Assembly: GCA_963695805.1 (NCBI GenBank)
Contig: CAVOHV010000011.1
Coordinates: 55,769-119,768, forward strand
Length of the DNA stretch: 64,000 nucleotides
Source: DASUPK01 sp963695805
Lineage (GTDB): Bacteria; Actinomycetota; Thermoleophilia; Solirubrobacterales; 70-9
Reading direction: 5' to 3'
Within the stretch, counting starts at the first letter, position 1; every line of letters starts with the position of its first letter. A program made the position numbers and the translations under genes. The notes under the pieces were generated by a model. It saw only the letters and a list, made by a program, of their open reading frames with translations, ran no database searches and was not told the DNA's origin. Positions 1-8,456 of this stretch are shown in pieces.

Positions 1-1
1 C

Positions 2-436
2 GAGCCGCTGGCCGGAAATCTCGCCGCAACCTTGTTCGGGCTCGGTTTCCTCGGCGCGGCGCTGCTGGCGGCGGCGATCGTGCCACTCTCGACCGCCTAC
101 TCGGTCGCCGAGGCCTTCGGCCGCGAGTGCGACATCGACGACAAGTTCGACCAAGCCCGGGTCTTCTACCTCAGCTACGGCGCGATCGTCATCGCCGCCG
201 CCGCGATTGTCCTCGTCCCCGGAGCGCCGCTGATCCCGATCCTCTTTCTCTCGCAAGCGCTGAACGCCGTCCTCTTGCTCGTCATCCTGCCCTTCATGCG
301 CCGCTTGGCCAAGAGCCGCGAGATCATGGGCGAGCACGCCTTGAGCGGCCTCGGCCGAGCGCTGACCGGGGCGGTATTCGCTCTGATCGCCCTCTCGGTC
401 GGCGCCCTGGCGGTGTTGACGGTGGCCGGACTCTGA
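2..436 (+). CDS. NRAMP-family divalent metal transporter, C-terminal part
   Basis: The frame is open from the first bases, so the N-terminus lies outside the window. The visible 144 or so residues carry three hydrophobic segments separated by short polar loops (FDQARVFYLSYG, then LFLSQALNAVLLLVILPFM, then the last helix near the stop). The cytoplasmic loop RRLAKSREIMGEHALSG between the last helices is typical of the C-terminal end of actinobacterial NRAMP Mn/Fe transporters. The DPGN metal-binding helix is not in view, so metal choice cannot be read. Family assignment is by recognition of the C-terminal pattern. Confidence 0.72.
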   Translation, partial: EPLAGNLAATLFGLGFLGAALLAAAIVPLSTAYSVAEAFGRECDIDDKFDQARVFYLSYGAIVIAAAAIVLVPGAPLIPILFLSQALNAVLLLVILPFMRRLAKSREIMGEHALSGLGRALTGAVFALIALSVGALAVLTVAGL

Positions 437-478
437 GCCCCTCCAGATCGATCTCATGCCCGACAGTCCCTGCGGCCC

Positions 479-494
479 CTTTCCGCATGGAAAG
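479..494. repeat. Short palindrome, single-arm member of the GCTTT/AAAGC repeat family
   Basis: A perfect 6-bp stem (CTTTCC/GGAAAG) around GCAT, followed by CGGC. The core GCATGGAAAGCGGC is shared with the copies near 56.7 and 59.4 kb. It lies between the NRAMP end and the convergent hydrolase end, so it could also act as a weak hairpin between the two genes. Confidence 0.45.
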
Positions 495-530
495 CGGCAG
501 TCGACAGGAGAATCTCGAACCACGCCTGCT

Positions 531-1496
531 TCAGGCCCCGACCTCGGCGGCTGGGGGGGACACCACCGGGCGAACCAGGTCTCTCATGGCGCCGTTGAAC
601 TTCCCGGGCTCGTCGACGAAGGGCTCGTGGCTGGAGTACTCGAACCATACGAGCTGCTTCGAGGGCGCCGTCAACGCGTCAAAGTAGGCCACGCTGGTCT
701 CCGGGGGGACCCAGTGATCCCGTCGGCCAAGCAAGAGGAAGACCGGAAGGCGCAACACAGGCGCCAGCTCAATGAGATTCAGTTTCGAGACCTCGGGCCA
801 CATCGCCTCCATCGACCACCGGAATCCGCGTATGGCGCCAGGCAGCTCGAAGATCGAGGACTCCTGACCGCCGAGAACGGCTCGGCCCGCCTGCCACAGG
901 GCTCTGGGTCTCATGCCGCCTTCGAAACGCACTACCCAGGTCCGCTCCGTGAATACAGACGCAGCCGGGTACGGCGGGGGGCCGATCGCGCGCAGTTTCC
1001 TCACTGCCCGTCGGTTTCCGCGGCGCTGGGCGTCCGAGAGTGCGAAGGCGTAGGAGGCGGATTCTGCCGCTGCCCAGTCGCCGATTTGCCCGCAGCCGAC
1101 GTACGCCGCGACCTTCTCCGGGAAGCGGGCGGCGTAGAGCACTCCGAGAACGGAGCCCCAGGAGTGCCCGAAGATTGTCACGTTCCTCTTGCCGAGCCGC
1201 TTGCGCACGGCTTCGACCAGCTCGTCGAGGTCGGAGATGAACTGCTTGACCGTCATCGATGATCGAGCGATGCTGCGGTCGAACGACTTGCCGGCGCCGC
1301 GCTGATCCCAGTAGACGACCGTGAAGCTCTTCTCCAGCGGAGCATTGAAGTAACGGAAGAACCGCGTTTCGCTCCAGCCTGGCCCGCCGTGCAGCATGAT
1401 CAACGGTGGATTGGCGAGGCTCTCGCCGCGAATCATCACCCACTGATCGACCCCACCGAGCTTGAGAAACTCGATCTCGGCAATGCTCCCGCGCAT
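531..1496 (-). CDS. Alpha/beta hydrolase, proline-iminopeptidase-like
   Basis: A soluble alpha/beta hydrolase of about 321 residues. It has the oxyanion motif HGGPGWSE near residue 35, the strand VVYWDQRGAGKS, the nucleophile elbow GHSWGS near residue 110, an acid in LGRRDHWVP and a likely catalytic His in SSHEPF. HGGPG followed by DQRGxGxS is characteristic of the proline iminopeptidase group, though substrates vary widely. The start is placed at an ATG preceded by GGAG; a longer frame reaches 1547. It is divergent from the Usp gene that follows. No operator of the island type was seen upstream. Confidence 0.8.
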   Translation of the reverse strand: MRGSIAEIEFLKLGGVDQWVMIRGESLANPPLIMLHGGPGWSETRFFRYFNAPLEKSFTVVYWDQRGAGKSFDRSIARSSMTVKQFISDLDELVEAVRKRLGKRNVTIFGHSWGSVLGVLYAARFPEKVAAYVGCGQIGDWAAAESASYAFALSDAQRRGNRRAVRKLRAIGPPPYPAASVFTERTWVVRFEGGMRPRALWQAGRAVLGGQESSIFELPGAIRGFRWSMEAMWPEVSKLNLIELAPVLRLPVFLLLGRRDHWVPPETSVAYFDALTAPSKQLVWFEYSSHEPFVDEPGKFNGAMRDLVRPVVSPPAAEVGA

Positions 1497-1721
1497 GAGA
1501 ACTCCATCCGCCGCGCGAAATGGTGGCGTTCTTCCAGGGCTCCGCATGGCGGCTTGAGCATCCCAGCCACTGGTGGTTGCGGCAACCTGCGGAGCACCGG
1601 GCCTCCCGGTGGCACGCTCTCAGCATCCACCGATACGAGAAGGTGATAGTTGTCAGCCACCGTCCTGAGCACCTCAGGTTCTGAGTGTCTGGCTCGATAG
1701 CGAGCGCCCGAAAGGAGACAA

Positions 1722-2180
1722 ATGCCTGCCGATGAGAAGCCGGTCTTGATCGCCTACGACGGTTCAGACCATGCAAAGCATGCGATCGAACAGGCTGGAG
1801 CCGAGTTGCGAACGCCCAGGAAGGCAGTCGTCCTTGCCGCGTACGAGCCCCTCGCGGCCATTCCCTTCTGGGGTGCTCCCGCAGCGATGGTGCCGCCCGA
1901 AATGATCGAGAAAGTCCGTACCGAAGCAGAAAGGACGGCGGGGGAGGGCGCAGAGCTAGCGAGCTCGGCGGGGTTTGATGCCAGCTCCTCGGTCCACGAA
2001 GGGGTACGAACCTGGCAAACAATCCTTGACGCAGCGAAAGAGGCAGGCGCCGGGATAATCGTTCTTGGATCGCATGGCCGCGGAGCCGTCGGCTCGGCGG
2101 TCATGGGAAGCGTCGCGACCTCCGTTGCGCACCATGCCGATCTCCCTGTATTGATCTGCCGTCCCGCTGACCGCGACTAG
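1722..2180 (+). CDS. Universal stress protein, single domain
   Basis: A 152-residue UspA-fold protein. The N-terminal strand PVLIAYDGSDHAKHAI carries the usual nucleotide-contacting Asp. The C-terminal GSHGRGAVGSAVMGSVATSVAHH fits the ATP-binding pattern G-x2-G-x9-G-S. The start follows a clear AGGAGA ribosome site. Its closest relative in the window is the 155-residue Usp at 40851, which shares the PFWG insertion (EPLAAIPFWGAPAA). Proteins of this type bind ATP and are linked to survival in energy-limited or hypoxic cells; the specific role here is unknown. Confidence 0.9.
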   Translation: MPADEKPVLIAYDGSDHAKHAIEQAGAELRTPRKAVVLAAYEPLAAIPFWGAPAAMVPPEMIEKVRTEAERTAGEGAELASSAGFDASSSVHEGVRTWQTILDAAKEAGAGIIVLGSHGRGAVGSAVMGSVATSVAHHADLPVLICRPADRD

Positions 2181-2199
2181 GAATCGCCCGTCTGGCCGC

Positions 2200-3090
2200 G
2201 TGGCGACGATCGAAACCGAGGGGCTGAGCAAGTTCTACGGCAGCCATCGAGGCATCGACGAGGTCACGATGGCTGTGGAGCCGGGAGAGATATTCGGCTT
2301 CCTCGGCCCCAACGGGGCGGGGAAGACGACGACGATTCGGACCCTCTTGGATCTTCTCCACCCGACGGGGGGCAGTGCCCGAATCTTCGGCCTCGACAGC
2401 CACCGCGACTGCGTCGCAATTCATGCCCGGCTCGGCAACCTGCCCGGCGACTTCGGCTACGGCAAGCTCGCCACCGGGCGCGAGGCGGTTTCCCTGCTCG
2501 CCCGCCTCAGGGGTATCGACGACCTCGGGCGGACGGAGACCCTTGCCGTGCGCTTCCGTGCCGACCTGGATCGCCCCCTGGGGAAGCTCTCGCGGGGCAA
2601 CCGTCAGAAGATCGGCCTGATCCTCGCCCTCTTCCATGAGCCCGAGCTGCTGATTCTCGACGAGCCGACCAGTGGGCTCGATCCGCTGATGCAGGAGGAG
2701 TTCATGGAGCTATTGCGCGAGGAGCGGAAGCGCGGCTGCGCGGTCTTTCTCTCGTCCCATGAGCTCGATGAGGTCGAGCGTGTGTGCGACCGCGTCGGCA
2801 TCATCCGGGACGGCAGGCTGATCGCGGTGGAACGGGTCGCCGACCTCCTTGACCGAACGCCTCGCCGCGTTTCGGTGGAGTTCGCGGAGGACGTCGATCT
2901 GGATCAGCTGCGAGCCTGCCAGGGAGTCGATGACGTGCAGGTCGAGGGACGCCGGGTCACCTTCAGGCTCGTCGGAAGCCCCGATCCCGTCCTCAAGGTG
3001 TTGGCTCTCCACCGAGTTTCCGATCTTGAGTTCGCTCGCCCCTCGCTGGAGGAGGTCTTCCTCACCTACTACGAGGTCGGCTCCAGCTGA
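2200..3090 (+). CDS. ABC transporter ATP-binding protein (ABC-2 exporter type)
   Basis: A 296-residue nucleotide-binding subunit starting at GTG. It has Walker A GPNGAGKTTT near residue 40, the signature LSRGNRQKIG, Walker B LLILDEPTSGLDP and the switch His in SSHELDEVERV. The C-terminal extension of about 80 residues after the core domain is usual for drug- or antibiotic-exporter ATPases of the CcmA/DrrA class. The gene overlaps the following permease by CTGA, so the two are probably translationally coupled. The substrate cannot be inferred. Confidence 0.9.
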   Translation: MATIETEGLSKFYGSHRGIDEVTMAVEPGEIFGFLGPNGAGKTTTIRTLLDLLHPTGGSARIFGLDSHRDCVAIHARLGNLPGDFGYGKLATGREAVSLLARLRGIDDLGRTETLAVRFRADLDRPLGKLSRGNRQKIGLILALFHEPELLILDEPTSGLDPLMQEEFMELLREERKRGCAVFLSSHELDEVERVCDRVGIIRDGRLIAVERVADLLDRTPRRVSVEFAEDVDLDQLRACQGVDDVQVEGRRVTFRLVGSPDPVLKVLALHRVSDLEFARPSLEEVFLTYYEVGSS

Positions 3091-3866
3091 TCCCGCTGAT
3101 CACCGATCAGCTGTACGAGCGCCGGCGATCCCTGCTGTCGTGGGGTCTTCCCCTCGGGCTGTGGTCGGCGTTCATCGTCGCGATCTACCCCTCGATCCAG
3201 AGCGCTCTCTCGAAGGCTGTGACCAACTACCCCCCGGCCCTGAAGGAGGCGTTCGGGGTTGGCAAGCTCGCGACGGTGGAGCAGTACCTCCACGCCGAGA
3301 TGTTGAGCCTGATCGTGCCGCTTGCCGTCGGCTATCTGGCGGTGCGCTCGATTGCGAGCGGGCTTTCGGGGGCAGCCGAGAGCGGGCGCCTCGACGTCCT
3401 CCTGTCCGCGCCGCTCTCCCGCCGGAGGCTGGTCGCGGCCGACCTCCTCGCAACCGCAGCCGAGCTGGCGGCGGTCCTGGCTATCACGCTGATCCTCACA
3501 GAGCTGGGCAGCGCGATCTCCGGCGCTGGGCTGTCCTTCGGGTCGGCGCTCGCCGGCTTCGCGAACGTCTGGCCGCTCGGGCTGTTGGCGGCAGGATTGG
3601 GCGTCATCGCGACGGGCTTCTCGCTGCGGACGAGCATGGTCACCGGCTCTGTTGCCGGCGTGCTCGTGGCGATGTACATAGTGGACCTCGCCGGCCGACT
3701 CGACACCAGTCTCGACTGGATCCGATACGGCTCCGTGTTCCGCTACTACGGGAACGCGATTGAGGACGGCATCGACCCGCTGGCCTTCGCCGGCGTCGTC
3801 GTCGCAGCGGCGCTGCTGGCCGGCCTCGGCTCGCTTCTGTTCGAACGCCGCGACCTGACCGGGTAG
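3087..3866 (+). CDS. ABC-2 type permease
   Basis: The frame contains about six hydrophobic segments and the cytoplasmic motif SGLSGAAESGRLDVLLSAPL, then SRRRLVAADL, typical of ABC-2 permeases paired with CcmA-like ATPases. The first ATG is at 3219, but the coding character clearly extends upstream (LITDQLYERRRSLLSWG and a first membrane helix). The start is therefore placed at a CTG overlapping the ATPase stop codon; this rare start is an inference. The protein ends FERRDLTG, as usual for the family. It forms the exporter with the preceding ATPase. Confidence 0.8.
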   Translation: MIPLITDQLYERRRSLLSWGLPLGLWSAFIVAIYPSIQSALSKAVTNYPPALKEAFGVGKLATVEQYLHAEMLSLIVPLAVGYLAVRSIASGLSGAAESGRLDVLLSAPLSRRRLVAADLLATAAELAAVLAITLILTELGSAISGAGLSFGSALAGFANVWPLGLLAAGLGVIATGFSLRTSMVTGSVAGVLVAMYIVDLAGRLDTSLDWIRYGSVFRYYGNAIEDGIDPLAFAGVVVAAALLAGLGSLLFERRDLTG

Positions 3867-3927
3867 CGCCGAGTCAAACCGAGAGCGTGATGTCTCACCA
3901 TGTGGATTGCGAGCCTGCGTTGGGCCT

Positions 3928-4928
3928 CTAGCGCTCGGTCCGGATTGGCGAGTAAGGATCGAGCGCCATCGGGTTCTCGTGCCATTCCTGGGGAAGCGAA
4001 ACCTCGACATCGAGGGTCCCCTCAGGGGGCTCGATGTCCATCAGCCCGTCCTCCTCGTGGTAGAGCCAGGGGCTCAGGTACCGGCCGCTCACTTTGTACG
4101 GCGGCCACCACAGGCAGTCGAGGGAGGAGATTCCTTCGCCACTGCCTCCGGTCACTGCGGCCCGCATGTGCAAGGAGGCCTCCCCGGTGAGGAGCTTGCC
4201 CCGAAGCACTGGGCGAAACGGCTCGGGCTCGACCACAGCGGCCAGACTATGGGCGATTCCGGATGCTGCCGAATCGGCCTGCTGGGTAGCGAGCCCACCC
4301 TGCTTGATCGGGAAGTTGGTGCCGTCCCCGGCGGCGTAGACGTCGTCGATCCCCCTGACTCGGGCATGATCGTCGATCGGGATGAACCCGAGCTCGTCGG
4401 CCGGCAGGCCGGCCAGGCGCGGACCCTCCATGGTCGGCAGGGCCACCACAACAGGGGTAGCGACCAAGCGACCCCCGGAGGCACGACGAACGAGATGCCG
4501 TCCTGCTGGTCGCCCGCCATCCTTACCAGGACGTCGGCGTTGACCGGGTCGCGAGAGGGGAAAGTCACCACGCCCTCGTAGGCGGGTTGGAAGCGGCCAC
4601 CCACTGCCACGACGAGGTAGTCGTACTCGAGCGCCGGCGAGCGGGCGAGCTCGACTCGATGCTCGTGGGGTCGGACCGCGGTGGCCTCGTCGAGCACGAA
4701 CTGAGCCCCGCGCTCCTCGGCGACCGGGGCGAGCGCGCGCTGCTCGGGTGGCCCGAGCCCGAACGGCTCCTCGACCAGGAGCGGCTTGTAGACGAAGTCC
4801 GGATCGGGTGCAACGAGTGTGATCCGGGCAGACTCGCCGGCGAGGTCATGCAGAGCGAGCAAGGTCTCAATGCCGGCGACACCGCCGCCGAAAACAACCA
4901 CGTCGGATGAACTTTTGGTCCCGTCCAT
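3928..4928 (-). pseudogene. FAD/NAD(P) oxidoreductase (NDH-2/sulfide:quinone reductase-like), internal deletion
   Basis: The N-terminal frame (from 4928, VVVFGGGVAGIETLLAL dinucleotide motif) matches the intact paralogue at 39571 up to FVVPPGVAWSLPL. The matching C-terminal half (VVVALPTMEGP, then DDVYAAGDGTNFPIKQGG) resumes immediately but one base out of frame near 4460. About 79 codons present in the intact copy are missing, covering the second dinucleotide-binding region. Unless this is an assembly error, the gene cannot make a complete enzyme. The intact family transfers electrons from NADH or sulfide to quinone via FAD at the membrane face. Confidence 0.85.
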
Positions 4929-4934
4929 GTGAAG

Positions 4935-5162
4935 CTAGGGCAGTATTGAGCTCGTCCGAGTGACGTGCACTTGCCAGTCGGAATCGATGTCGCTCAGCAT
5001 CGCGTCGAGCTCCTTACCACTTACATCTGCGCCCTCGACGTGGTACAGGCGGCCTCCATCTTCCTGAATCTCGGTCGGCTGCTCTCTCGCCTTCTCTTCG
5101 AGTTCCGCGATGATCTGCCGACCCCACTCGTCGAGTGGGACTAGTCGGATTACACCCGCCAC
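4935..5162 (-). CDS. Small protein of unknown function, paralogue of the 57.3-kb gene
   Basis: About 75 residues read from a GTG. The sequence GRQIIAELEEKAREQPTEIQEDGGRLYHVEG, then a stretch ending DIDSDWQVHVTRTS, aligns along its length with the 73-residue protein at 57304 (GREILDRLEEQTN, EDGTRRYYLDG, IAPDWRDHVSNS). Two copies with the same length and spaced motifs argue that it is real. No known domain is recognised. It lies just upstream of, and in line with, the broken oxidoreductase. The longer open frame upstream is low-complexity Arg/Pro and is not credible. Confidence 0.6.
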   Translation of the reverse strand: MAGVIRLVPLDEWGRQIIAELEEKAREQPTEIQEDGGRLYHVEGADVSGKELDAMLSDIDSDWQVHVTRTSSILP

Positions 5163-5323
5163 GGACGTAGATCGTAGACCCGCGATCATCGCCGAGCTTG
5201 CGAGAAAGGCTACGGGCGAGCAGATGGTCGGCCTACGAGCGGGCGGGGCGAGTTCGTGCCTGCCCGTGATTCGCACGCACACGGTTTGGATCGGGCGGAA
5301 CGTCACGTACCCTTGGAGCGTCG

Positions 5324-6286
5324 ATGAGCGAAGCGCGCGAGTCAGATGAAGACGACGAACTCCGCCGCGTCCTGCTCGGCTTCGACGGTTCCGATCGAGG
5401 AGTCGATGGGCTCTATCTCGCCCGGGCGATGGCCCAGGCGGAGCAGGCGGAGCTCCTGGTCGGCTGTGTATATGAGCCGGAGTCGATCTTCGACGCCGGT
5501 GACCGCTATCTCTCTCCGGTCGATGAGAAGAGGGCACGCGCGAAGCGTGAGGCGGAGATGCGGCGCAACTTCGCAATGGTGGAGGCCGAGCTGGGTAGTC
5601 GACCGTACGCGCGCCATGAGCTCTGGGGCTCCCCGGCGCGCGAGCTCACCCTGCTGGCCGAGGATGCCGATGTCGACCTCGTGGTGGTCGGCTCGACCCA
5701 CCAGGGCGCCGTTGGCCGCGTCCTCATCGGCAGCGTCGGCGAGAAGCTACTCCAAGGCGCCCCGTGCGCAGTCGCGGTAGCGCCGGTCGGCTTCGCTGAG
5801 AGCAACCATTTCGGCAGCGGCCCGATCGGGGTCGGCTATACCGGTTCCCCGGAGTCGAGAGAGGCGCTCAGCTGGACGGAGTCGCTGGCCCGCCGGCTCG
5901 GCTCCGGCCTGAGATTGATCACGGCGATCCGCGAGTTCAGCCTGCCATATCGAGCCGCACTGGTCGGTGCACCGGACTATCGGACGTTGGTCCGGGACGA
6001 CGTCGCGAAAGCTCAGGCCGCGGCCGCCGAGGAAATCACCGACATCGAGGTGGAGCGGCTGATCGTCGATGGTGACCCGGCCGAGGTCCTAGCGGAGCAG
6101 GGAGCCGAGCTGGATCTCCTCGTGGTGGGGTCACGAGGGTATGGGCCAATGCGGCGCGCTCTACTCGGAGGGGTGTCCGGCCGGGTGATCCGCACCGCGC
6201 CCTGCCCCGTGGTGGTCACTCCCCGCAGCGCCCAGCGCGAGCCAGGAGAGGGCGAGCACCCGCACTACGTCGCAGCTCAGATCTGA
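5324..6286 (+). CDS. Universal stress protein, tandem two-domain
   Basis: A 320-residue protein of two Usp domains. The first ends VVGSTHQGAVGRVLIGSVGEKLLQGAPCAVAVAP and the second VVGSRGYGPMRRALLGGVSGRVIRTAPCPVVVTP, so both keep the G-x2-G-x9-G ATP pattern. A TACCCT -10 box lies 11 bp before the start, so the transcript is nearly leaderless. A weak, out-of-phase version of the island palindrome lies at 5252-5270. It reads away from the small gene upstream and towards the truncated pfkB. Confidence 0.9.
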   Translation: MSEARESDEDDELRRVLLGFDGSDRGVDGLYLARAMAQAEQAELLVGCVYEPESIFDAGDRYLSPVDEKRARAKREAEMRRNFAMVEAELGSRPYARHELWGSPARELTLLAEDADVDLVVVGSTHQGAVGRVLIGSVGEKLLQGAPCAVAVAPVGFAESNHFGSGPIGVGYTGSPESREALSWTESLARRLGSGLRLITAIREFSLPYRAALVGAPDYRTLVRDDVAKAQAAAAEEITDIEVERLIVDGDPAEVLAEQGAELDLLVVGSRGYGPMRRALLGGVSGRVIRTAPCPVVVTPRSAQREPGEGEHPHYVAAQI

Positions 6287-6294
6287 CGATCGCG

Positions 6295-6459
6295 TCAGAT
6301 CGCCTCACGGCAGGACGCCGAGGACTCACCAAGCGCGCCGAGAAGGCGCGCCCACCCCCGGAAGTGCCGGTCGGCGCGGGAGTGCTCTCGAACGTGCTCG
6401 CGGCCGGCAGCGCCGAGCTCCATGGCAGTGGCAGAGTCGCGCAGCAGCTCGTCGATCAC
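6295..6459 (-). pseudogene. C-terminal remnant of a glycosyltransferase (GT4-like)
   Basis: Reading the minus strand from a GTG at 6459 gives about 54 residues: VIDELLRDSATAMELGAAG, then REHVREHSRADRHFRGWARLL. This is the form of the C-terminal helices of family 4 glycosyltransferases (xxLGxxGREHVRExF, then a last amphipathic helix). Nothing upstream in that frame encodes the rest of such an enzyme. The fragment abuts the truncated pfkB in a different frame, so this looks like a deletion junction. Identity is from pattern only. Confidence 0.5.
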
Positions 6460-6772
6460 CCCGCCGGTCGTGGATGTAGGCGCCGTTGGCGCCCTCGGTA
6501 TCGACCGAGAGGACCGAGATCCCGGTCGCCGCCAATAGCGACTCGAGAACGGTGCCGGTCTCGCCCCCCAGGGGGACGCAGAGACTCACCCTGGCGCCGA
6601 GCCGGGCGGCCATGTGCGCAACCCAGAAGCCCTGGCCACCGGCGTGGAGGTGGATATCGGGTTCCTCCCCGGGGCTCGGCTCGACGGTAATGGTCACCGC
6701 CGGCGATGGGGCGAAGATTGCCAGCGCGCACGACACCTTGGGCAGCTCGGCCAGCCTCGCGCTCTCGGGCAT
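6460..6772 (-). pseudogene. PfkB-family kinase, 5' fragment
   Basis: The first 103 codons match the intact 336-residue kinase at 51133 nearly residue for residue (MPESARLAELPKVSCALAIF, then LHAGGQGFWVAHMAARLGAR, then EGANGAYIHDRR). The similarity stops abruptly and the sequence passes into the glycosyltransferase-like remnant. The ATP-binding and catalytic GAGD half is gone, so it cannot be a working kinase. Its promoter region is intact and still shares the paired operator with the Usp gene at 7106. Confidence 0.85.
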
Positions 6773-6778
6773 TCAAGA

Positions 6779-6875
6779 AGCCTACGACTGCCAACCCGAA
6801 CGATCTCCGTGGTCCGCCCGGATAGCAGTCCGGAGCAGAGCACGGATTTGTTGTCGGGATGGTCGTGGTTAGGTT
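6779..6875. promoter_or_regulatory. Divergent promoter with paired island palindromes
   Basis: Palindrome copies lie at 6805-6823 (CTCCGTGGTCCGCCCGGAT) and 6829-6847 (TCCGGAGCAGAGCACGGAT), centres 24 bp apart. To the right a TTAGGT/TAGGTT -10 starts 31-32 bp from the proximal centre (Usp direction). To the left TAGGCT, start 6784, lies 30 bp from the other centre (pfkB direction), leaving a leaderless ATG at 6772. The layout matches the 52.2-kb promoter. Confidence 0.7.
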
Positions 6876-6954
6876 CCCCGTACAAGGTCGATGGAAATGC
6901 TTCGCCATCAACAGGCTCAAGGCGACGTGAGTAGCGCTCAAGTCAATCGTCAAG

Positions 6955-7105
6955 GTGACCAAGAAGCACGGTCCCGCCTCCTTCTTTCGGTCAGGAAGCT
7001 GTTCCGGCGGCGTGCCTTGAAAGGGCGGGGCTCGTTCCCCTCGCCAAGTGACGCCAAGAACGGCGAGATCAGCCGCAAACGGAATTCCTCGGAGGTGATC
7101 GCGAG
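6955..7105 (+). promoter_or_regulatory. Conserved leader of the tandem Usp gene
   Basis: About 150 bp ahead of the Usp start is strongly conserved with 52330-52485. It includes a nearly identical block CCTTCTTTCGGTCAGGAAGC and the ribosome-site region CTCGGAGGTGATCGCGAG before the ATG. It is probably untranslated mRNA leader, since the promoter lies near 6870. Substitutions between the two copies are not biased towards synonymous changes in any frame, so a leader peptide is not supported. Confidence 0.5.
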
Positions 7106-8023
7106 ATGAGCAAGGTGATGGTCGGCTTCGACGCAAGCGAGCAGTCGGATGACGCTCTGGCGCTCGGCCAGGCTCTCGCCAAGGTCTACGGCGCTGAGCT
7201 CCACGTCGCGGTCGTCCTGCCCCGGACCCGGATCCCGTTCGAGGGGGCGATCGCAGGCGGACAGGTCTCGACCCAGCTGGAGGAGCGGCTCTACGAGTCG
7301 GCCCAGCACCGGTTGGAGGGAACCGAGTTCATCCAGGCGAGCCTCGATGGTGAACTCGGCGGTCGGTCGGCGGCTCGAGCCCTCTACGAATACGCAGGCG
7401 ATCAAAACGCCGATCTGATCGTTGTCGGATCGTCCCATCGCGGCAAGATCGGGCGGATACTGCCCGGCAGCGTCGGAGAGAGCTTGCTCCGGGGCGCGCC
7501 GTGCGCGGTAGCAGTCGCGCCCCGCGGCTTCGCCCGCCGTGAGCACGCCGGCTTCGGCCTGATCGGGATCGCGTATGACGGATCCAGGGAGGCAGATCTC
7601 GCGCTCGAGCTGGCGGCGCGTCTGGCGGGCTCCCTGAATGCAGAGCTGCGTGTGATCACGGTCGTGCCCACCCTGATGCCCTTGCAGATGCAGGCCTCCC
7701 TCGCGGGTGAGTTGCTCGAGGACCTTCGGGAGGAGTTTCGTGGGGTTCTGGAGAGCGGGCTCTCGGCGCTGGGTCAGAAAACTGAGGCGGAGGCTGTTCT
7801 TCGGGAAGGGGACCCGGCGGAGGTGCTCGCCGAGCAGGGCATCGAGCTCGACCTGCTGGTGATGGGATCGCGCGGCTACGGCCCGGTCCGCAGCGCGTTG
7901 CTGGGAGCAATCTCCTCCGCGGTGATGAGGACCGCTCCGTGCCCGGTGCTGATCACGCCGAGAGGATCTGCCAGCCAGTCAGAACCAAGCGAAAGGAGCG
8001 CCAATGAGCTCGCCATCGAGTAG
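7106..8023 (+). CDS. Universal stress protein, tandem two-domain
   Basis: A 305-residue protein of two Usp domains. Both carry the ATP pattern (VVGSSHRGKIGRILPGSVGES and VMGSRGYGPVRSALLGAISS). It is nearly identical in layout to the proteins at 52486 and, in opposite orientation, 14475, and each of these is paired with a short MFKT-type Usp. The start follows GGAGG with 9-bp spacing. It is transcribed from the paired-operator promoter near 6870 through a conserved leader. Confidence 0.92.
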   Translation: MSKVMVGFDASEQSDDALALGQALAKVYGAELHVAVVLPRTRIPFEGAIAGGQVSTQLEERLYESAQHRLEGTEFIQASLDGELGGRSAARALYEYAGDQNADLIVVGSSHRGKIGRILPGSVGESLLRGAPCAVAVAPRGFARREHAGFGLIGIAYDGSREADLALELAARLAGSLNAELRVITVVPTLMPLQMQASLAGELLEDLREEFRGVLESGLSALGQKTEAEAVLREGDPAEVLAEQGIELDLLVMGSRGYGPVRSALLGAISSAVMRTAPCPVLITPRGSASQSEPSERSANELAIE

Positions 8024-8039
8024 TAAGCAGGAGAAAGAC

Positions 8040-8456
8040 ATGTTCAAGACGATCATCCTGGCCCTGGACGGGTCGCAAGGAGCGAAGCAGGCGATTCCCG
8101 TCGCGGCTGAGCTCGCTGAAAAGGAGCAGGCGAAGATTGCCATCGCCCATGTGACCGAATACGTGGCGGCGAAGGGCGGAGAGCTTCCACATGTCGACGA
8201 GGATCAGGTCCGCGCCGAGATCGACGAGGATGCGAAGAACCTCTCCGATCGCGGCATCGAGACGAAGGTCGAACTGGCGGAGGTCACAGCGGGCGGCCCG
8301 GCGCATGCGATCGTCGAGATAGCCGACCGCAACGACGGCGATCTGATCGTCACCGGCACCCGCGGCCACGGCTCGATCGCCGGCCTGATGCTCGGAAGCG
8401 TCGCCCATCGGCTCCTGCATATCGCGAAGCGACCAACCCTTGCGGTTCCCTCCTAA
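8040..8456 (+). CDS. Universal stress protein, short MFKT type
   Basis: A 138-residue single-domain Usp. It has MFKTIILALDGSQGAKQA at the N-terminus, an invariant MAAKGGELP-like loop (here VAAKGGELP), and GTRGHGSIAGLMLGSVAHRLLH as the ATP motif. The ATG at 8040 is chosen over an earlier in-frame start at 8004 because it follows AGGAGAAAG and matches the length of the 14047 and 53423 paralogues. It is the second gene of a Usp pair and probably of a two-gene transcript. Confidence 0.92.
   Translation: MFKTIILALDGSQGAKQAIPVAAELAEKEQAKIAIAHVTEYVAAKGGELPHVDEDQVRAEIDEDAKNLSDRGIETKVELAEVTAGGPAHAIVEIADRNDGDLIVTGTRGHGSIAGLMLGSVAHRLLHIAKRPTLAVPS

Noticed and set aside
5252..5270. Island-type palindrome GTTCGTGCCTGCCCGTGAT upstream of the 5324 Usp
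   Set aside because: It has eleven matches, but its centre is 47 bp rather than 31 bp from the TACCCT -10 and no second copy is present at 23 bp.
4935..5576. 213-residue minus frame covering the small 75-residue gene
   Set aside because: The first two thirds are Arg/Pro/Ser-rich shadow of the Usp gene on the other strand. Only the C-terminal 75 residues match the 57304 paralogue.
6891..7109. Possible leader peptide (MEMLRHQQAQ...) before the Usp gene
   Set aside because: Differences from the 52.3-kb copy are not biased to synonymous sites, and the frame is broken by indels after about 38 codons. Conservation is better explained as RNA or DNA.
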